Source of the DNA: Acidobacteriaceae bacterium
GTDB taxonomy: Bacteria > Acidobacteriota > Terriglobia > Terriglobales > Acidobacteriaceae
Assembly: GCA_003165795.1 (NCBI GenBank)
Contig: PMWW01000051.1
Span: 1 to 52,827, forward strand
DNA length: 52,827 bases
Direction of reading: 5' to 3'
Shown here piece by piece: positions 33,518 to 42,555 of the stretch. How positions within the stretch are numbered: the stretch's first letter is position 1; every line of letters begins with the position of its first letter. Made by a program: the position numbers and the translations under genes. Below the pieces are notes generated by a model. It did not search any database and was not told the DNA's origin. It saw only the letters and a program-made list of their open reading frames with translations.

Positions 33518-34186
33518 ATGCCCTGCCTGCTCTACTGCGTTACCCAGCAAAATCCAGCGGTCAACGTCGCGGAAGGAGTTTGCGATGCTGCAGTGCGGTC
33601 GCGCGAGATGCTGGGCGTGCGGCTCTACTGGAGCAGTATCGACGGTCCCGAAGTTGTGATGGGAGACCCCGAGTCGCTAAAGAAAGCGGCGCTGCAATTT
33701 CATCAGGTGTTGCGCGAGATTTTGGCGGCGACGACGCCCATTCCATTTCGCTTTCCGACCCTGTTGGAAAGCGAGGACGTGCTGGAGCAGCATCTGGCGG
33801 GCGAGCAAGAACTGTATCGCATCGCGTTGCAGAGGACGGCTGACGCGGTGCAGTACGAGGTGGTGGGAACGTGGACAGCGGAAGAGCAGGCTGACCTGGC
33901 GACTCCGGTGAGCGGCCGGGAATATCGGAAGCGGCGACAGGAGGCCACCGTTAGGATTGCCGCAGTGGAAAGCAAGCTTAAGAGCGTGACTGCCGATTCG
34001 GTTCGGGAGTGGCGCGGGCGGCAGGAGCGCAAGACGCATCGCTGGTTTGCGCTGGTGCCGCGGGCGAACCGCGAACGCTTTATCGCTGCGCTGCGCAGTG
34101 CCGGTTCGTCAGAAGGGATTCGCCTGCGTCTGAGCGGGCCATGGCCTCCCAGCGAATTCGTCGCTCCGCCAGGCGAGAATGGATAG
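33518..34186 (+). CDS. GvpL/GvpF-family protein
   Basis: A 222-residue protein of the GvpL/F family, accessory proteins of gas vesicle assembly. It matches that family in the N-terminal strand (MPCLLYCVTQQNP), the TPIPFRFPTLLESEDVLEQH segment (equivalent to LPVRFGTVF...), a coiled-coil middle (EYRKRRQEATVRIAAVESKL) and a C-terminal repeat of the fold (WFALVPRANRERFIAALR). No GvpA shell gene lies in the window, so an actual gas vesicle role is doubtful. ATG 33518 is chosen because homology begins there; the upstream open frame is repeat sequence. Confidence 0.68.
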   Translation: MPCLLYCVTQQNPAVNVAEGVCDAAVRSREMLGVRLYWSSIDGPEVVMGDPESLKKAALQFHQVLREILAATTPIPFRFPTLLESEDVLEQHLAGEQELYRIALQRTADAVQYEVVGTWTAEEQADLATPVSGREYRKRRQEATVRIAAVESKLKSVTADSVREWRGRQERKTHRWFALVPRANRERFIAALRSAGSSEGIRLRLSGPWPPSEFVAPPGENG

Positions 34187-34442
34187 CCCCAAGCCCATAA
34201 CACCCCAGGGAAGGTGAAGCTGCAGTCTCAGAGTGGCGACGGCGGTTGGAAGGGATGACGCGGTAGGCGGTCGAGCGGATCGATCGCTCGCAGGAGACCA
34301 TCGAGCAGGGCTTGGCGAAACTGGTGCTAGGGATGATCTGATCAAGTCCATTGCAGTGCTTTCGGGGCTAAAGCCCCTCTTTCACACGTTTGGCTTCTAT
34401 AGCCTGCTCGCGTACCATGGATAAGCCCTGCCAATCACAACC

Positions 34443-37400
34443 ATGAGACCAGCTTTCGCCGGATTTTTCTTCCTTATTCTTACGCTCACCGCGGTTGCCG
34501 CGCAGCAAACGCCCGCTGCCGCACCGACACCACAGGCCAAGGACACCGCACCAGCCGTACCCGGCCAGAACGCTAGCCAACTGCCTTCGGGGAAAGACAC
34601 GGGCCAGGCTGGTCCGGCCCAGGCTCCCACTCCTCCCGACTATTCGCAGGAAGCCTATGTCGTCCAGCGTTTCCGGCAGTCCATGCGTTTTGAGAACGAC
34701 GGCACCGGACGCGATGAGAGCGAGGCGGAAATCAAAATCGTGAGCGAGAGCGGGGTGCAGGCGCTGGGGCAGTTCAAGGTAGGTTACAGCGCACTGAGCG
34801 ACAAACTGGAGATCGCTTACGTTCGCGTACGCAAGCCCGATGGGACGGTGATTAACGCGCAGGAGTCGGCAATACAGGACCTCACCTTTTCCGACGCGCC
34901 GGTTTATACCGACTTCCACGAGAAGCACATCAGCGTGCCCTCGTTGCGTCCCGGCGATGTGCTGGAGTATCGCTTCGTTCGGACCGTCGTGAGTCCGCTG
35001 ACCCCGGGCCAGTTCTGGACTAGTTACAACTTCGCGGAAAAGGGAATCGTGCTCGATGAGGAGCTGGAGATCAATGTTCCTAAAGACCGGCAGATCAAGC
35101 TAAAGACCAAGCCGGGATACGACCCGAAAATCACGGAAGAAGGCGATCGGCGCATCTACCACTGGACGCATTCGCGCCTGGCGAATGACGACGAGGGAAA
35201 GAAAAAGAAGAAGGCGCCCAAGCCTGAAGATCAGGTCTCCTCGGTGGAACTGACCACGTACAAAAGCTGGGAGGAGTTGGGGGCGTGGTATGCCTCGCTG
35301 GAGCGGGACCGGCGCGTGCCCGATGCCGCGGTGAAAGCCGAGGCGGCTGCGCTGGTCAAAGGCAAAGCCGATGACATGGCGAAGGTGAAGGCGCTCTATG
35401 ATTACGTGTCGCGCAACATTCGCTATGTCAGCTTGTCCTTCGGGCTGGGACGCATGCAACCGCACGCGGCCAGCGAAGTGCTGGCCAACGGCTACGGCGA
35501 TTGCAAGGACAAGAACACGCTGCTGGCCGCGTTACTCGATGCCGAAGGGTTCCACTCGACTTCCGTACTCATCGGCTCGAAGCTTAAGCTCGATCCCGAC
35601 ATTCCCTCGCCGTCGCAGTTTGATCACGTGATCACGCGCGTTCCCGTGGATGGCAAGGAAATCTGGCTGGACAGCACGCCCGGCATTGCCCCGTTTCGCA
35701 TGTTGAGCCTGGGACTGCGCGACAAGCAGGCGTTGGCCATTCCTCCCACGGGCAATGCGGTGCTGGTGTGGACCCCCTCCGAGCTGCCTTTCCCGGCTGC
35801 CGATCGCACCAGCGTAGTGGGGAGCGTTAGTGAGACCGGCAAGTTCACCGCGCACGTCAGCACTACGGCCCGCGGCGATACCGAGATGATTCTGCGCTAC
35901 ATGATGCGCCAGGTGCCGACCAGTCATTGGAAGGACATCTTCGACCACATGCTGCAACGCGCCAACCTGAAAGGCATAGAGATCACCAACCTGAAAGCCG
36001 GCGATCCCAGTGCGACCGACGGTCCGTTGACCGTCGACTTTGACATTACGGCCAACAACTACTTCGACTGGTCGGCCGCGGAGTCCAAGTTCCCGCTGCC
36101 GCTGGCCTCCATCCGGTTACCTCGAGATGACGAGGACGAGGATGACGATAGCGCCTCCGCCGAGGCCATCAAGCTGGGAGCGTTACAAGACGACCAGGCA
36201 GATTTGAAGATCACATTTCCCGCAAAGTACAAGGTACGTTCGCCGCTGGGCGTGGAGGTTAAGCGCGATTACGCGGAATACCGCGCGGTCTACAGCTTCG
36301 ATGCGGGACAGTTCACCAGTAAGCGAACGTTGAAGCTACTGGCCCGGGAAGTTCCTCACGACCGCAGCGAAGACTACGCCGCGTTCCGGCGGGTGATCAA
36401 AGCGGACGAGGCGCAAGAGATCTCGCTAGACAATCAGTCGCCCGGAGCGGGCGGCGTCGGCGCTGCCGACAGTCGGTCGGCAGATGAGTTGTTCGACGCG
36501 GCGGTGCAGGCACTGCAGAATCAGCACTACGAATCGGCCGTCGAGTTGCTGCAGCGGGTGGTAAAGCTGGAGCCCAAGCATAAGGATGCCTGGAACGATC
36601 TAGGCAACGCTTACATGGCGTTGGGCAAGACCGATGAAGCCATCGCCGCCTTCAAGACGCAGATTGCAAACAACGCTTACGATGGCTTTGCCTATAACAA
36701 CCTGGGCCGGGCTTATCAGCGGCAACAGCGCTATGACGAGGCGATCAAAGAGTTCCAAAAGCAGATCGAAATCAATCCCCTCGATCAGTATGCGCACGCC
36801 AACCTGGGCGCGCTGTATGTGAACCAGAAGAAGTTTGCGGAAGCCGTTCCGGAGTTGGAAAAGGCGGTCGACATCACGCCCAAGAATCCGCTGCTGGAAG
36901 TGTCGTTGGGCCAATCCTACATCGCGACCAAGCAGACGGAAAAGGGAATGGCGGCCTATGAGAAGGCCATCAGCCTGGCGCCCAATCCGCTGATCTGGAA
37001 CAACATCGCGTACTCGCTGGCAGAGCAGAAAGTCCAGCTTGATCGGGCCACGCAGTACGCGGACACCGCCATCAATGCGCTGGAGACGCAATTGCGCGAC
37101 GTGAGTCTGGACAGTTTGCGCATGCCGGACCTGGGCGCGACCCAGTTGCTGTTCGCGGTATGGGACACCAAAGGCTGGGTGGAGTTCACCCGCGGCAACC
37201 TGGATCTCGCCGAGCAGTACATCCAGCCCGCATGGCAAGCCGGCGGTACCGGTGATGAGGCGGAGCACTTGGGAGAAATCTACGAGAAGCGGGGAAAGCG
37301 CGATCAGGCTATTCACTACTATGTTCTCGCGCTGGCTGCCGAAGGTCCCAGTGCGGATGCGCGCGGCCGGCTGACGGCGCTGGGCGTAACCGACATCGAT

Positions 37401-37712
37401 CGCCGGATTGCCGAAGTCCGGCCCGAGCTGCAGAAGCTGGGCACAATTTCGCTCAATAAGCAGGACAAAGGCACGGCCGAGTTTTACTTGCTGGTATCGC
37501 CCGGTAAGGTCGAACAGGCGAAATTCATCAAGGGCGATGACAACCTGAAGAGTTTCGCGGAAATTCTGCAGAAGACTGACGTGGGTATGAAGTTCCCCAC
37601 CGGATCGCAGGCCCATGTGGTGCGGCGGGTGGTGGTCCGCTGCGGCACCGGAAGCGCAGGGCCGTGTACGCTGGAGTTGTTGCCGTCTTCGCTGGTGCGC
37701 ACGCTGGAGTAA
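34443..37712 (+). CDS. exported DUF3857-transglutaminase-TPR protein
   Basis: A 1089-residue protein. The signal peptide spans residues 1-about 21 (ending AVAAQQ), then a Pro/Ala linker. A DUF3857 domain follows (about 60-250; PSLRPGDVLEYRFVRTV). A transglutaminase-like domain (about 290-430) has a visible Cys-His-Asp triad: YGDCKDKNTLL, QFDHVITRV, WLDSTPGIAP. A beta-rich segment runs to about 660, then at least six TPR units (AWNDLGNAYMALGKTDEAIA, YNNLGRAYQRQQRYDEAIKE, YAHANLGALYVNQKKFAEAV). The DUF3857 plus transglutaminase pairing is common in Bacteroidetes and Acidobacteria; the substrate is unknown. ATG 34443. A GGGGCTAAAGCCCC palindrome lies 60 or so bases upstream. Confidence 0.82.
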   Translation: MRPAFAGFFFLILTLTAVAAQQTPAAAPTPQAKDTAPAVPGQNASQLPSGKDTGQAGPAQAPTPPDYSQEAYVVQRFRQSMRFENDGTGRDESEAEIKIVSESGVQALGQFKVGYSALSDKLEIAYVRVRKPDGTVINAQESAIQDLTFSDAPVYTDFHEKHISVPSLRPGDVLEYRFVRTVVSPLTPGQFWTSYNFAEKGIVLDEELEINVPKDRQIKLKTKPGYDPKITEEGDRRIYHWTHSRLANDDEGKKKKKAPKPEDQVSSVELTTYKSWEELGAWYASLERDRRVPDAAVKAEAAALVKGKADDMAKVKALYDYVSRNIRYVSLSFGLGRMQPHAASEVLANGYGDCKDKNTLLAALLDAEGFHSTSVLIGSKLKLDPDIPSPSQFDHVITRVPVDGKEIWLDSTPGIAPFRMLSLGLRDKQALAIPPTGNAVLVWTPSELPFPAADRTSVVGSVSETGKFTAHVSTTARGDTEMILRYMMRQVPTSHWKDIFDHMLQRANLKGIEITNLKAGDPSATDGPLTVDFDITANNYFDWSAAESKFPLPLASIRLPRDDEDEDDDSASAEAIKLGALQDDQADLKITFPAKYKVRSPLGVEVKRDYAEYRAVYSFDAGQFTSKRTLKLLAREVPHDRSEDYAAFRRVIKADEAQEISLDNQSPGAGGVGAADSRSADELFDAAVQALQNQHYESAVELLQRVVKLEPKHKDAWNDLGNAYMALGKTDEAIAAFKTQIANNAYDGFAYNNLGRAYQRQQRYDEAIKEFQKQIEINPLDQYAHANLGALYVNQKKFAEAVPELEKAVDITPKNPLLEVSLGQSYIATKQTEKGMAAYEKAISLAPNPLIWNNIAYSLAEQKVQLDRATQYADTAINALETQLRDVSLDSLRMPDLGATQLLFAVWDTKGWVEFTRGNLDLAEQYIQPAWQAGGTGDEAEHLGEIYEKRGKRDQAIHYYVLALAAEGPSADARGRLTALGVTDIDRRIAEVRPELQKLGTISLNKQDKGTAEFYLLVSPGKVEQAKFIKGDDNLKSFAEILQKTDVGMKFPTGSQAHVVRRVVVRCGTGSAGPCTLELLPSSLVRTLE

Positions 37713-37908
37713 GAAGCGAACCCGCCCACTTCGTATCGGTCCTTGCAGCAGACGTACGTCTCTGGTATTTCCACCTGGGTTGAGATTCGATTGCTGATGG
37801 CTGAAAGCTGATGGCTTCTCGTCTGTTGCCAACTTGGGTTCCTCGCCACTTGAGCCTACAATTCGCAGTAGTACCCGTTCTACACTTCTATTTAGCTGGA
37901 GGCACCAC

Positions 37909-38709
37909 GTGCCCAGTATTGCTGTCCTTGTTGTCATTGTTATTATCGCTCTCTACGTCGTCAACTCGATCAAGATATTGGCCGAGTACGAGCGCGGTGT
38001 TGTTTTCCGCCTTGGCCGGCTGTTGACTACCGCCAAGGGGCCGGGCGTGATTCTGGTTTTCGCGCCCATCGATCGCATGGTGCGGGTTTCGTTGCGGCAG
38101 GAAGCGCTCGAGGTCCCACCGCAAGACATCATCACCCGCGACAACGTCACGCTGAAGGTGAACGCTGTCATCTTCCTGCGCGTCGTCGACTCCAACAAGG
38201 CCGTGGTCGCGGTGTCGAATTACATGTACCAGACATCGCAATTTGCGCAGACCACGCTGCGTTCGGTGTTGGGTGAAGTGGATCTGGATGAACTGCTGGC
38301 GCATCGCGAGAAGATCAACCTGCGCCTGCAATCGATCCTTGACCAGCACACCGATCCCTGGGGCGTGAAGGTGACCAACGTCGAAGTGAAGCAGGTTGAC
38401 CTGCCGGAGACGATGACCCGCGCCATGGCCAAGCAGGCCGAGGCGGAACGCGAAAAACGTTCGAAGATCATCCACGCAGAAGGTGAATTTGCCGCAGCGC
38501 AACGCCTGGTTGACGCAGCTCACCTGCTGGCAGGCGAGCCCACCAGCATTCAGTTGCGCTACTTGCAGACTTTGACCGAGATCGGCGTGGAGAAAAACAC
38601 CACCATCATCTTCCCGGTGCCGGTGGATCTGCTGGCCGGCCTGCATGAATTGGTGCGGGTGGATAAGGCGAAAATTAGTGGCTTGCAGCCGCCTCCCGAT
38701 AAGGGATGA
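37909..38709 (+). CDS. slipin (SPFH/band 7 protein)
   Basis: A 266-residue stomatin-like membrane protein. One N-terminal membrane helix ([18 protein letters not shown]) is followed by the SPFH domain: [49 protein letters not shown], then a coiled-coil start ([20 protein letters not shown]) and an Ala-rich end. Such proteins scaffold membrane microdomains and often pair with an NfeD protease partner, which is not adjacent here. GTG 37909 is chosen: TGGAGG with a suitable spacer precedes it, and the upstream frame is unrelated. SPOR gene follows 26 bases later. Confidence 0.88.
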   Translation: MPSIAVLVVIVIIALYVVNSIKILAEYERGVVFRLGRLLTTAKGPGVILVFAPIDRMVRVSLRQEALEVPPQDIITRDNVTLKVNAVIFLRVVDSNKAVVAVSNYMYQTSQFAQTTLRSVLGEVDLDELLAHREKINLRLQSILDQHTDPWGVKVTNVEVKQVDLPETMTRAMAKQAEAEREKRSKIIHAEGEFAAAQRLVDAAHLLAGEPTSIQLRYLQTLTEIGVEKNTTIIFPVPVDLLAGLHELVRVDKAKISGLQPPPDKG

Positions 38710-38735
38710 CAAGCGCCCAATGAGCGAGGTTACTT

Positions 38736-39476
38736 GTGCACACAATGGCATCTGACGATACCGAAATAACCCTGGGCATGGGCAAACTGCTGGGACTGTT
38801 TTTCCTGCTGGCGGCGATTTGCGGAGTGTTCTTCTCCATCGGCTATTCGCTGGGCAAGAGCTCAGGCCGCGAGCAGGCACTGAACGACCAACCTGGGCAA
38901 GTAAGTGTTTCGTCTGAGGCGGCGCCAGCCAGCTCCAGCGTCGGCGAGGACAAGCCGTCAGCTGCAGTCGCCTTGAAGTCCGACGCGCCGGCGCCATCCA
39001 CCGATGAAGCCAACGCCGCCAATCAGCAGAGCAGCATGACCTTCTACAAGGCCGTGCAGCAGAGCGGTCCTAGTACGGCTGCAGCCGCTGAAGCATCGCA
39101 ACCGACGGCCGCTTCCACTCCCGCTCCGGGACCGAAGGTGGTGGCGGCGAACGCAGCCGCGCCGGTCAGCACCGCAGCAGCCCCATCCGGAGTTGCGGCC
39201 AGCCATGCGGCCGCGGATGTTATCTCGCATACTTCACCTGTGACTGGACCGGGAACGATCGTGGTGCAGATCGCGGCGGTTTCCCGGGAAGATGACGCCG
39301 TCGCCCTGGCCGGTGCCCTACGCAAGAAAAATTACAACGTCTTCGTGGTGAACAATCCGGTCACCAATGACAAGCTTTACCATGTGCAGGTGGGTCCCTT
39401 TGCGACTCTGCCGGAAGCCGAAGCCATGAAGGCCAAGCTGGTTGGCGAAGGGTATAACCCGATATTGAAACGATAG
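38736..39476 (+). CDS. SPOR-domain membrane protein
   Basis: A 246-residue single-pass inner-membrane protein: short cytoplasmic N-terminus, one membrane helix (LLGLFFLLAAICGVFFSIGY), a long Ala/Ser/Pro-rich periplasmic linker (about 50-160), and a C-terminal SPOR domain (IVVQIAAVSREDDAVALAGA to AMKAKLVGEGYNPILKR). SPOR domains bind denuded peptidoglycan at division sites. GTG 38736 with GAGG upstream is used; ATG 38745 is an alternative. It is probably cotranscribed with the slipin. Confidence 0.85.
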   Translation: MHTMASDDTEITLGMGKLLGLFFLLAAICGVFFSIGYSLGKSSGREQALNDQPGQVSVSSEAAPASSSVGEDKPSAAVALKSDAPAPSTDEANAANQQSSMTFYKAVQQSGPSTAAAAEASQPTAASTPAPGPKVVAANAAAPVSTAAAPSGVAASHAAADVISHTSPVTGPGTIVVQIAAVSREDDAVALAGALRKKNYNVFVVNNPVTNDKLYHVQVGPFATLPEAEAMKAKLVGEGYNPILKR

Positions 39477-39519
39477 CTGTAGCTGTCAGCCATCAGCTTT
39501 TCGTGTTCTCGCGAGGATG

Positions 39520-39658
39520 GGTAGAGCGGCGCTTTAGCGCAGCGTTTGCCGCTAGCCGTAAGAAAGATTTTCAGGCGGTGCGATCATGCAAGGATCGCAC
39601 CGCCTGAAGAGTCCCAGTAGTTTAGGATCGTGACGCTGGCCTGAAGGCCAGCTCTACC
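39520..39658. repeat. paired REP-like palindromes enclosing a 15-bp hairpin
   Basis: Left GGTAGAGCG with GGCGCTTTAGCGC, right CTGGCCTGAAGGCCAG with CTCTACC. Between them, 39571-39585 and 39593-39607 form a perfect 15-bp inverted repeat with a seven-base loop. It is not followed by a T-run on either strand, so it does not look like a standard terminator, although it lies between convergent genes. Confidence 0.75.
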
Positions 39659-39662
39659 CAAC

Positions 39663-41027
39663 TTACCGCTTCCCAACCGTCGGTGCATCCCGCTCCAGCG
39701 CGCCGCAGATCATCTCGCAGCTGGCTTTTCGTGCCTGCTCGGCGTACTCCATCGAAGGCACCGAAATGACACGCGACTCGCCGGTTATGAGCCGCGCTGC
39801 CCGCTCGTACGTCAAGTAGCTCCAGGCCCACTGGAACATGACGACGATGCGATTGCGAAATCCGATAAGAAACAGAACGTGGATGAACAGCCACGCCAGC
39901 CAGGCGATGAAGCCGGAGATATGGATATTGCCAAATTGAGCGATAGCGGCAGCCCGGCCTATCGTCGCCAGCGAACCCTTGTCGACATAGTGGAAGGTCT
40001 CGCGTGGATGGCCGGCGAGATCGGCGGCAATCTGCCGCGCCACGAATTTGCCCTGTTGCATGGCGACGGGCGCAACTCCGGGCACCGGCTTGCCGTTAGC
40101 GTCTTTCAGACTGGCGAGGTCGCCGATGACGAAGACCTCGCGATGTGAGGGGATGCTGAGGCCGGGCTCGACAAGAACGCGACCCGCGCGATCCATGGGT
40201 ACGCCTAGCTCACGGCCGAGTGGAGAAGCCGAGACTCCCGCGGCCCACAACACCACTTCCGCAGGCAACAGGTCGTCGCCGATGCGGACTTCTCCGGAAC
40301 GCACTTCGGTTACTGGCGAGCTGGTACGGACTTCGACGCCGAGATGCTGTAGTTGTTCAAGCGCGCTGCGACGAAGGTCCTCGGGATACGCGGTCAGGAT
40401 TGAAGGGCCGGCTTCGACCAGCAAAACGCGGGTCTTGGCGGGATCGATGTTGCGAAAGTTTTCGGCCAAAGATTTGCGCGCAATCTCGGCCAAGGTTCCG
40501 GCTAACTCGACTCCCGTGGGACCGGCGCCCACCACGATGAAGTTCAGCGGCCGATGTTTTCCAGTGAGAGCCGCCTCGCGCTCGGCAAGCTCGTAAGCCA
40601 GCAAGATGCGGCGGCGAATCTCCAGCGCGTCTTCAATCGTCTTAAGGCCGGGGGCAAGCGGCTCCCATTCATCATGGCCAAAATAGGCGTGGGTCGCGCC
40701 CGCGGCGACAATGAGGTAGTCGTAGGGAAGCTCGAATCCGTGCGCCCTGACGGTACGGTGCTCAAGGTCGAAGCCCAGCACCTCGCCCAGCAGGACCTCG
40801 ATATTCTCGTGCTTGGCGAGAATGTCACGGATGGGAGCTGCGATCTCCGCCGGCGAGATGCCCGCCGTCGCCACCTGATACAGAAGAGGCTGGAAGGTGT
40901 GATGGTTCTTGCGATCCAGGAGGGTGATCTGTACGGGCAGACGGGCCAGCGACTCGGCAGCCTTCAGGCCGCCAAATCCGCCGCCGATAATGACGATCTT
41001 CGGACGAGCCGTCTCATTCATAGCCAC
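39663..41027 (-). CDS. ndh: type II NADH dehydrogenase (NDH-2)
   Basis: A 454-residue single-subunit, non-pumping NADH:quinone oxidoreductase. The FAD-binding dinucleotide fold is KIVIIGGGFGGLKAAESLAR near residue 10; the NADH-binding one is FIVVGAGPTGVELAGTLAEI near 165. VFVIGDLASLKDANGKPVPG is the second FAD contact with GDL/A. The C-terminal hydrophobic amphipathic part (FIAWLAWLFIHVLFLIGFRN) anchors it to the membrane. ATG 41027; an in-frame ATG two residues later is possible. It is transcribed alone, convergent with the slipin-SPOR pair. Confidence 0.88.
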   Translation of the reverse strand: MAMNETARPKIVIIGGGFGGLKAAESLARLPVQITLLDRKNHHTFQPLLYQVATAGISPAEIAAPIRDILAKHENIEVLLGEVLGFDLEHRTVRAHGFELPYDYLIVAAGATHAYFGHDEWEPLAPGLKTIEDALEIRRRILLAYELAEREAALTGKHRPLNFIVVGAGPTGVELAGTLAEIARKSLAENFRNIDPAKTRVLLVEAGPSILTAYPEDLRRSALEQLQHLGVEVRTSSPVTEVRSGEVRIGDDLLPAEVVLWAAGVSASPLGRELGVPMDRAGRVLVEPGLSIPSHREVFVIGDLASLKDANGKPVPGVAPVAMQQGKFVARQIAADLAGHPRETFHYVDKGSLATIGRAAAIAQFGNIHISGFIAWLAWLFIHVLFLIGFRNRIVVMFQWAWSYLTYERAARLITGESRVISVPSMEYAEQARKASCEMICGALERDAPTVGKR

Positions 41028-41124
41028 ACCCTCATGAGATGCCGCAAGGTGGGATTTAGTGACAAGTCGGCGGGAGCCCCAACAGAGGGCACGGACATTT
41101 TCCTGTGTTAGATTAACTGTACGT

Positions 41125-41197
41125 GGGCCCGTAGCTCAGTTGGTAGAGCAACGCACTTTTAATGCGTGGGTCGCAGGTTCGATTCCTGCCGGGCTCA
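41125..41197 (+). tRNA. tRNA-Lys (anticodon UUU)
   Basis: A 73-base cloverleaf: acceptor stem GGGCCCG/CGGGCTC, D-arm GCTCAGTTGGTAGAGC, anticodon stem ACGCA/TGCGT with loop CTTTTAA (anticodon TTT), T-arm GCAGGTTCGATTCCTGC, discriminator A. The genomic 3' sequence after A is TCA, so CCA must be added post-transcriptionally. Confidence 0.97.
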
Positions 41198-41248
41198 TCA
41201 TGTAAGCCTCAAAGCAGCTTTGCACCAGCCTGCTGGATGTAGGGCGCT

Positions 41249-41572
41249 TTATCGCGCCTCCTTTTCCACATAAACGGCCGTGCCGTAGGCCAGAACTTCG
41301 GTTACTCCGTGCATGACTTCGGTTGCGTCGTAACGCATGCCGATCACCGCGTTGGCGCCCCGGTCGGCCGCGTATTGCAGCATCAGGTCGAAAGCGTGCT
41401 CACGCGTCTGCTCGCACAAATTGGTCAGCAGCGTGATGTTTCCGCCGATCAGCGTTTGCAGGCCCGCGCCGATGGTGCCGACGACGGAGCGGGAGCGCAC
41501 GATGATGCCGCGCACCAGTCCGAGATTGCGGACGATGCGGTGGCCATCGAGAGTGAAAGCCGTGGTGACCAT
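41249..41572 (-). CDS. YbjQ/UPF0145-family protein
   Basis: A 107-residue protein of the YbjQ (UPF0145) family, proposed to assemble as a pentamer and to bind metals, function uncertain. Family features: [20 protein letters not shown], then [20 protein letters not shown] and [18 protein letters not shown] 41572 (MVTTAFTL) gives the normal family length; the frame is open to 41707, but that adds 45 non-homologous residues. Confidence 0.82.
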   Translation of the reverse strand: MVTTAFTLDGHRIVRNLGLVRGIIVRSRSVVGTIGAGLQTLIGGNITLLTNLCEQTREHAFDLMLQYAADRGANAVIGMRYDATEVMHGVTEVLAYGTAVYVEKEAR

Positions 41573-41731
41573 GCTGTGGGAAATTGCCGCGGCGAAGGGG
41601 CCGTCGGGTGGCGAAGTGCCGCTCTTGAGGAACTCTCCTGGGAAAAATTTAGGGCGGCATAGCACGGAGGCATCGGCCCGGTCTGCGCGGTTGGCAGCGA
41701 CGGGCACTACACTGGTTTAGGGAGATAGCAA

Positions 41732-42070
41732 TTGGGGAGTTTAGTTCAGCCGTCAGGACCAAAGGACAAGCACCTGAAGAGCGTACTCTTTGGCAGCTTT
41801 GGATTGGGCGTAGCGATCGCCTTGGGAGTCTACTTCGCGTGGAGGCTGCACGCGGTCCCGCCTGAGTTTTACGGACTGTTTACCGCTGTCGCGTTGTTTG
41901 TGTGTCCTCCATTCATTCTTTCGTTCGCAGTCGGTCCGACCCCCGACTCGGACTTGGCCTTGGTGTTGGTAGTAGGGACAATCGTTTTCGCCAATGCGTT
42001 TTTGTATGCGGGAGTGGCGGCAGGCATCTATGCAGTGACGGTGCTGTTGCGAAGGGGAAAACAACGATAG
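41732..42070 (+). CDS. small membrane protein of unknown function
   Basis: A 112-residue protein with three probable membrane helices (LFGSFGLGVAIALGVYFAW, FYGLFTAVALFVCPPFIL, LVLVVGTIVFANAFLYAGVA) and a basic C-terminus (LLRRGKQR). It starts at TTG 41732, with GGGAGA eight or so bases upstream. No family is recognised. It is followed 53 bases later by the HEPN gene on the same strand. Confidence 0.55.
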   Translation: MGSLVQPSGPKDKHLKSVLFGSFGLGVAIALGVYFAWRLHAVPPEFYGLFTAVALFVCPPFILSFAVGPTPDSDLALVLVVGTIVFANAFLYAGVAAGIYAVTVLLRRGKQR

Positions 42071-42123
42071 GGAGGAAAGATAGAACGATGGTGGATAGCC
42101 CTCCCACCGCTGTAGAATGATCG

Positions 42124-42555
42124 GTGCCCATCGCGCGACTGAACCGAGATACGCTCCGAAAGCTTGCTGCCAGCAGGCTCGAAGAGGCCCGCGTGCTATT
42201 GGAAAACAAGCTTTGGACTGGCGCCTACTACATGACTGGCCTTGCAATCGAGTGTGCTCTGAAGGCTTACTTGGCTAGTGCAGTGAAGGAACACGATTTT
42301 CCCGACAAGGATTTCGTAATAGACATGTATGTGCACAAGCTGGAAAAACTCTTCAAACTGGATGCCGCCCTGTGGGCCGCGTTGCAGGCTGATATAAGAA
42401 CTGACGCAAAGCTTGGCGTTAATTGGAGTACGGTCAAAGACTGGGATGACCGCAAGCGGTACGATGTTGTCGAAGAGTTAGTGGCCAAGGGGCTGTACGA
42501 GGCGACCATAGATGCTAGCTCCGGCGTGATGGAGTGGATTCGGAGAAGATGGTGA
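42124..42555 (+). CDS. HEPN-domain protein
   Basis: A 143-residue all-helical protein. RLEEARVLLENKLWTGAYYM followed by TGLAIECALKAYLA is the first half of a HEPN domain (PF05168-like). The usual second-half element, here YVHKLEKLFKLD, follows. The R-x(4-6)-H RNase motif of toxic HEPN proteins is not apparent, so it may be a non-catalytic or nucleic-acid-binding member. It starts at GTG 42124. Its 3' end overlaps the next gene, suggesting a two-gene cassette comparable with HEPN/MNT pairs, but the partner is not a nucleotidyltransferase. Confidence 0.7.
   Translation: MPIARLNRDTLRKLAASRLEEARVLLENKLWTGAYYMTGLAIECALKAYLASAVKEHDFPDKDFVIDMYVHKLEKLFKLDAALWAALQADIRTDAKLGVNWSTVKDWDDRKRYDVVEELVAKGLYEATIDASSGVMEWIRRRW

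Noticed and set aside
33518-34186. Functional gas vesicle cluster
   Set aside because: Only a GvpL/F-like gene is present; no GvpA shell protein is visible.
34233-34424. 63-codon frame between the GvpL/F gene and the transglutaminase gene
   Set aside because: Runs through a GGGGCTAAAGCCCC palindrome and has no family pattern or ribosome site.
36600-37937. 445-codon open frame antisense to the TPR part of the transglutaminase protein
   Set aside because: TPR repeats on the plus strand are unmistakable; the opposite frame is open only because of high GC.
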